Assembly: GCF_004962245.1 (NCBI RefSeq)
Contig: NZ_SUHQ01000001.1
Location: 316,549 to 380,548 of the forward strand
Length of the DNA stretch: 64,000 nt
Reading direction: 5' to 3'
From: Mesorhizobium sp.
GTDB lineage: Bacteria; Pseudomonadota; Alphaproteobacteria; Rhizobiales; Rhizobiaceae
This document shows positions 62,300 to 64,000 of the stretch, one piece after another; the first letter of the stretch is position 1; each line of letters begins with the position of its first letter. A program made the position numbers and the translations under genes. The notes under the pieces were generated by a model. It was not told the DNA's origin. It saw nothing but the letters and a program-made list of their open reading frames with translations, and ran no database searches.

Positions 62300-63490
62300 T
62301 TATCGATCGACCTCACCAAACACGATGTCGAGGGAGCCGAGAACGGCGGTGACGTCGGCAAGCATGTGGCCGCGACACAGGAAATCCATGGCTTGCAGAT
62401 GCGCGAAGCCGGGCGCGCGCAGTTTGCAGCGGTAGGGCTTGTTGGTGCCGTCCGAGACGAGATAGACACCGAACTCGCCCTTCGGCGCTTCGACCGCCGC
62501 ATAGACCTCGCCCGCCGGCACGCGGTAGCCTTCGGTGTAGAGCTTGAAGTGATGGATCAACGCTTCCATCGAACGCTTCATCGCGGCGCGCTTCGGCGGC
62601 ACCACCTTGCCGTCGAGGTTCGACACCGGCCCGCTGCCTTCCTTGCCGAGCAGCAGGTCGACGCACTGGCGCATGATCTTGGCCGACTGGCGCATCTCTT
62701 CCATGCGCACGAGATAACGGTCGTAGCAGTCGCCGTTCTTGCCGACCGGAATGTCGAAATCCATCTCGGCATAGCATTCGTAGGGCTGCGACTTGCGCAG
62801 GTCCCAGGCGACGCCCGAACCACGCACCATGACGCCCGAAAAGCCCCAGGCCCAGGCATCGGCCAGCGAGACGGTGCCGATGTCGACGTTGCGTTGCTTG
62901 AAGATGCGATTGCCGGTGAGCAGTGCGTCGAGGTCGTCGATCGATTTCAGGAACGGGTCGATCCATTTGCCGATGTCCTCGACCAGCTTCTGCGGCAGGT
63001 CCTGGTGGACGCCGCCGGGCCGGAAATAGGCGGCATGCATGCGCGAGCCGCTGGCCCGCTCATAGAATACCATCAGCTTTTCGCGCTCGACGAAGCCCCA
63101 GAGCGGCGGCGTCAGCGCGCCGACATCCATCGCCTGCGTCGTCACATTGAGGATGTGCGACATGATGCGGCCGATTTCGCAATAGAGCACCCGGATCAGC
63201 TGGCCGCGTTTCGGCACCTCGATGCCGAGCAGGCGCTCGGCGGCAAGCGCGAAGGCATGCTCCTGGTTCATCGGCGCGCAATAGTCGAGCCGGTCGAGAT
63301 AAGGCACCGCCTGCAGATAGGTTTTGGCTTCGATCAGCTTTTCCGTGCCGCGATGCAACAGCCCGATATGCGGATCGACGCGATCGACGACTTCGCCATC
63401 GAGCTCCAGCACGAGGCGTAAAACGCCATGCGCCGCAGGATGTTGCGGGCCGAAATTGATGTTGAAGTTGCGAACGGAAGTTTCGGCCAT
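62300..63490 (-). CDS. nuoD: NADH-quinone oxidoreductase subunit D
   Basis: Encodes 396 aa of the 49-kDa subunit. Quinone-site residues appear in [22 protein letters not shown] (about 11-32, His-containing loop), and the family end segment [37 protein letters not shown] is intact. NuoC and NuoD are separate here. Its ATG directly follows the nuoC stop. Confidence 0.96.
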   Translation of the reverse strand: MAETSVRNFNINFGPQHPAAHGVLRLVLELDGEVVDRVDPHIGLLHRGTEKLIEAKTYLQAVPYLDRLDYCAPMNQEHAFALAAERLLGIEVPKRGQLIRVLYCEIGRIMSHILNVTTQAMDVGALTPPLWGFVEREKLMVFYERASGSRMHAAYFRPGGVHQDLPQKLVEDIGKWIDPFLKSIDDLDALLTGNRIFKQRNVDIGTVSLADAWAWGFSGVMVRGSGVAWDLRKSQPYECYAEMDFDIPVGKNGDCYDRYLVRMEEMRQSAKIMRQCVDLLLGKEGSGPVSNLDGKVVPPKRAAMKRSMEALIHHFKLYTEGYRVPAGEVYAAVEAPKGEFGVYLVSDGTNKPYRCKLRAPGFAHLQAMDFLCRGHMLADVTAVLGSLDIVFGEVDR

Positions 63491-64000
63491 TTACTGCTTT
63501 GCCTTCTCATCCCCCGGAAGCACGTAATCCGTACCTTCCCACGGAGACAGAAAATCGAAATTGCGGAATTCCTGCTTCAACTCCACCGGCTCGTAGATGA
63601 CGCGCTTGGCTTCGTCGTCGTAGCGCACCTCGACGAAGCCGGTCAGCGGAAAGTCCTTGCGCAGCGGATGACCCTCGAAGCCGTAATCAGTCAGAATCCG
63701 CCGCAGATCGGGATGGCCCGAAAACAGCACGCCATAGAGATCGTAGGTTTCGCGTTCGAACCAGTCGGCGCCGGGATAGACGCCGGTGATCGACGGCACC
63801 ACCGTCTCCTCGTCGGCCTGGACCTTGATGCGGATGCGAATATTCTGCTTCGGCGACAGCAGATGATAGACGACGTCGAAGCGCTTGGGCCGCGACGGAT
63901 AATCGGCGCCGCAGACGTCGATGATCGAGATGAACTGGCAGTTTTTATCATCGCGCAGGAAGGTCACCACCTCGATCAGATCGTGCGGCTCGACAGAGAT
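63491..64000 (-). CDS. nuoC: NADH-quinone oxidoreductase subunit C (5' end beyond window)
   Basis: The frame stays open to the window edge, so the start is outside. About 170 of the usual roughly 200 residues are visible. Features: [28 protein letters not shown], the family motif [43 protein letters not shown] and the C-terminal [16 protein letters not shown]. It contacts NuoD near the quinone site. The GTG near 63970 is internal. Confidence 0.95.
   Translation of the reverse strand: MSVEPHDLIEVVTFLRDDKNCQFISIIDVCGADYPSRPKRFDVVYHLLSPKQNIRIRIKVQADEETVVPSITGVYPGADWFERETYDLYGVLFSGHPDLRRILTDYGFEGHPLRKDFPLTGFVEVRYDDEAKRVIYEPVELKQEFRNFDFLSPWEGTDYVLPGDEKAKQ

Overview
The window looks like chromosome of a Rhizobiales alphaproteobacterium, most likely Mesorhizobium or a close Phyllobacteriaceae relative. 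This rests on the gene orders (nuo genes, then birA, rnj, mce, DUF1467, proS, lolC, lolD, lipB), the aerobic-type cob genes, the alphaproteobacterial LexA operator form GTTC-N7-GTTC, high GC, pervasive ATGA/TGATG gene overlaps and Mesorhizobium-style palindromic intergenic repeats. The genus is an inference.

Layout. Bases 1-17.2 kb form a catabolic region for N-methylated or N-heterocyclic compounds: the end of soxA with soxG, a nitroreductase, an XRE-cupin regulator, and two dimethylglycine-dehydrogenase-like FAD/GcvT proteins flanking a PLP aminotransferase. A seven-gene minus-strand operon follows (NMT1/THI5-type ABC transporter, cytosine-deaminase-like amidohydrolase, FAD oxidase, two flavodoxin-fold quinone reductases). 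Divergent from it are a RidA protein and a creatininase-family protein. Bases 17.2-22.4 kb hold cobalamin genes: a small phosphatase with cobC, divergent from cobD, and cbtB-cbtA-cobU-cobO behind a cobalamin riboswitch. Bases 22.4-28.5 kb carry housekeeping and accessory genes (ChaC, a Rieske oxygenase, a DUF1624 protein, an ICMT-like protein, an HXXEE protein, a MerR regulator, mgtE).

Bases 28.7-33.2 kb hold an apparent mannosylfructose cluster (mfpsA-like glycosyltransferase and HAD phosphatase) facing a GH32 fructosidase, bracketed by a 26-bp imperfect direct repeat. Next come a 5'-truncated cupin, a DapA-family lyase, an unrecognised four-gene membrane cluster (34.9-37.8 kb), a DHFR-like reductase, a GST and tRNA-Leu(GAG).

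Bases 40.2-64 kb are core genome: lipB, lolD-lolC-proS, DUF1467-mce, rnj, birA and the NADH dehydrogenase operon nuoC(partial)-nuoN. The nuo operon contains two extra genes between nuoF and nuoG, and one of them shares a helix-hairpin-helix-like domain with an extension of NuoE.

The most unusual signal is a 28-codon minus-strand gene at 41149-41235 between lipB and lolD. It has a strong ribosome-binding site, encodes one membrane helix, and its promoter is overlaid by three GTTC half-sites spaced as two overlapping LexA boxes. This is the architecture of an SOS-induced small membrane division inhibitor such as Caulobacter SidA. A candidate small RNA with a strong terminator lies at about 45139-45289, between proS and the DUF1467 gene.
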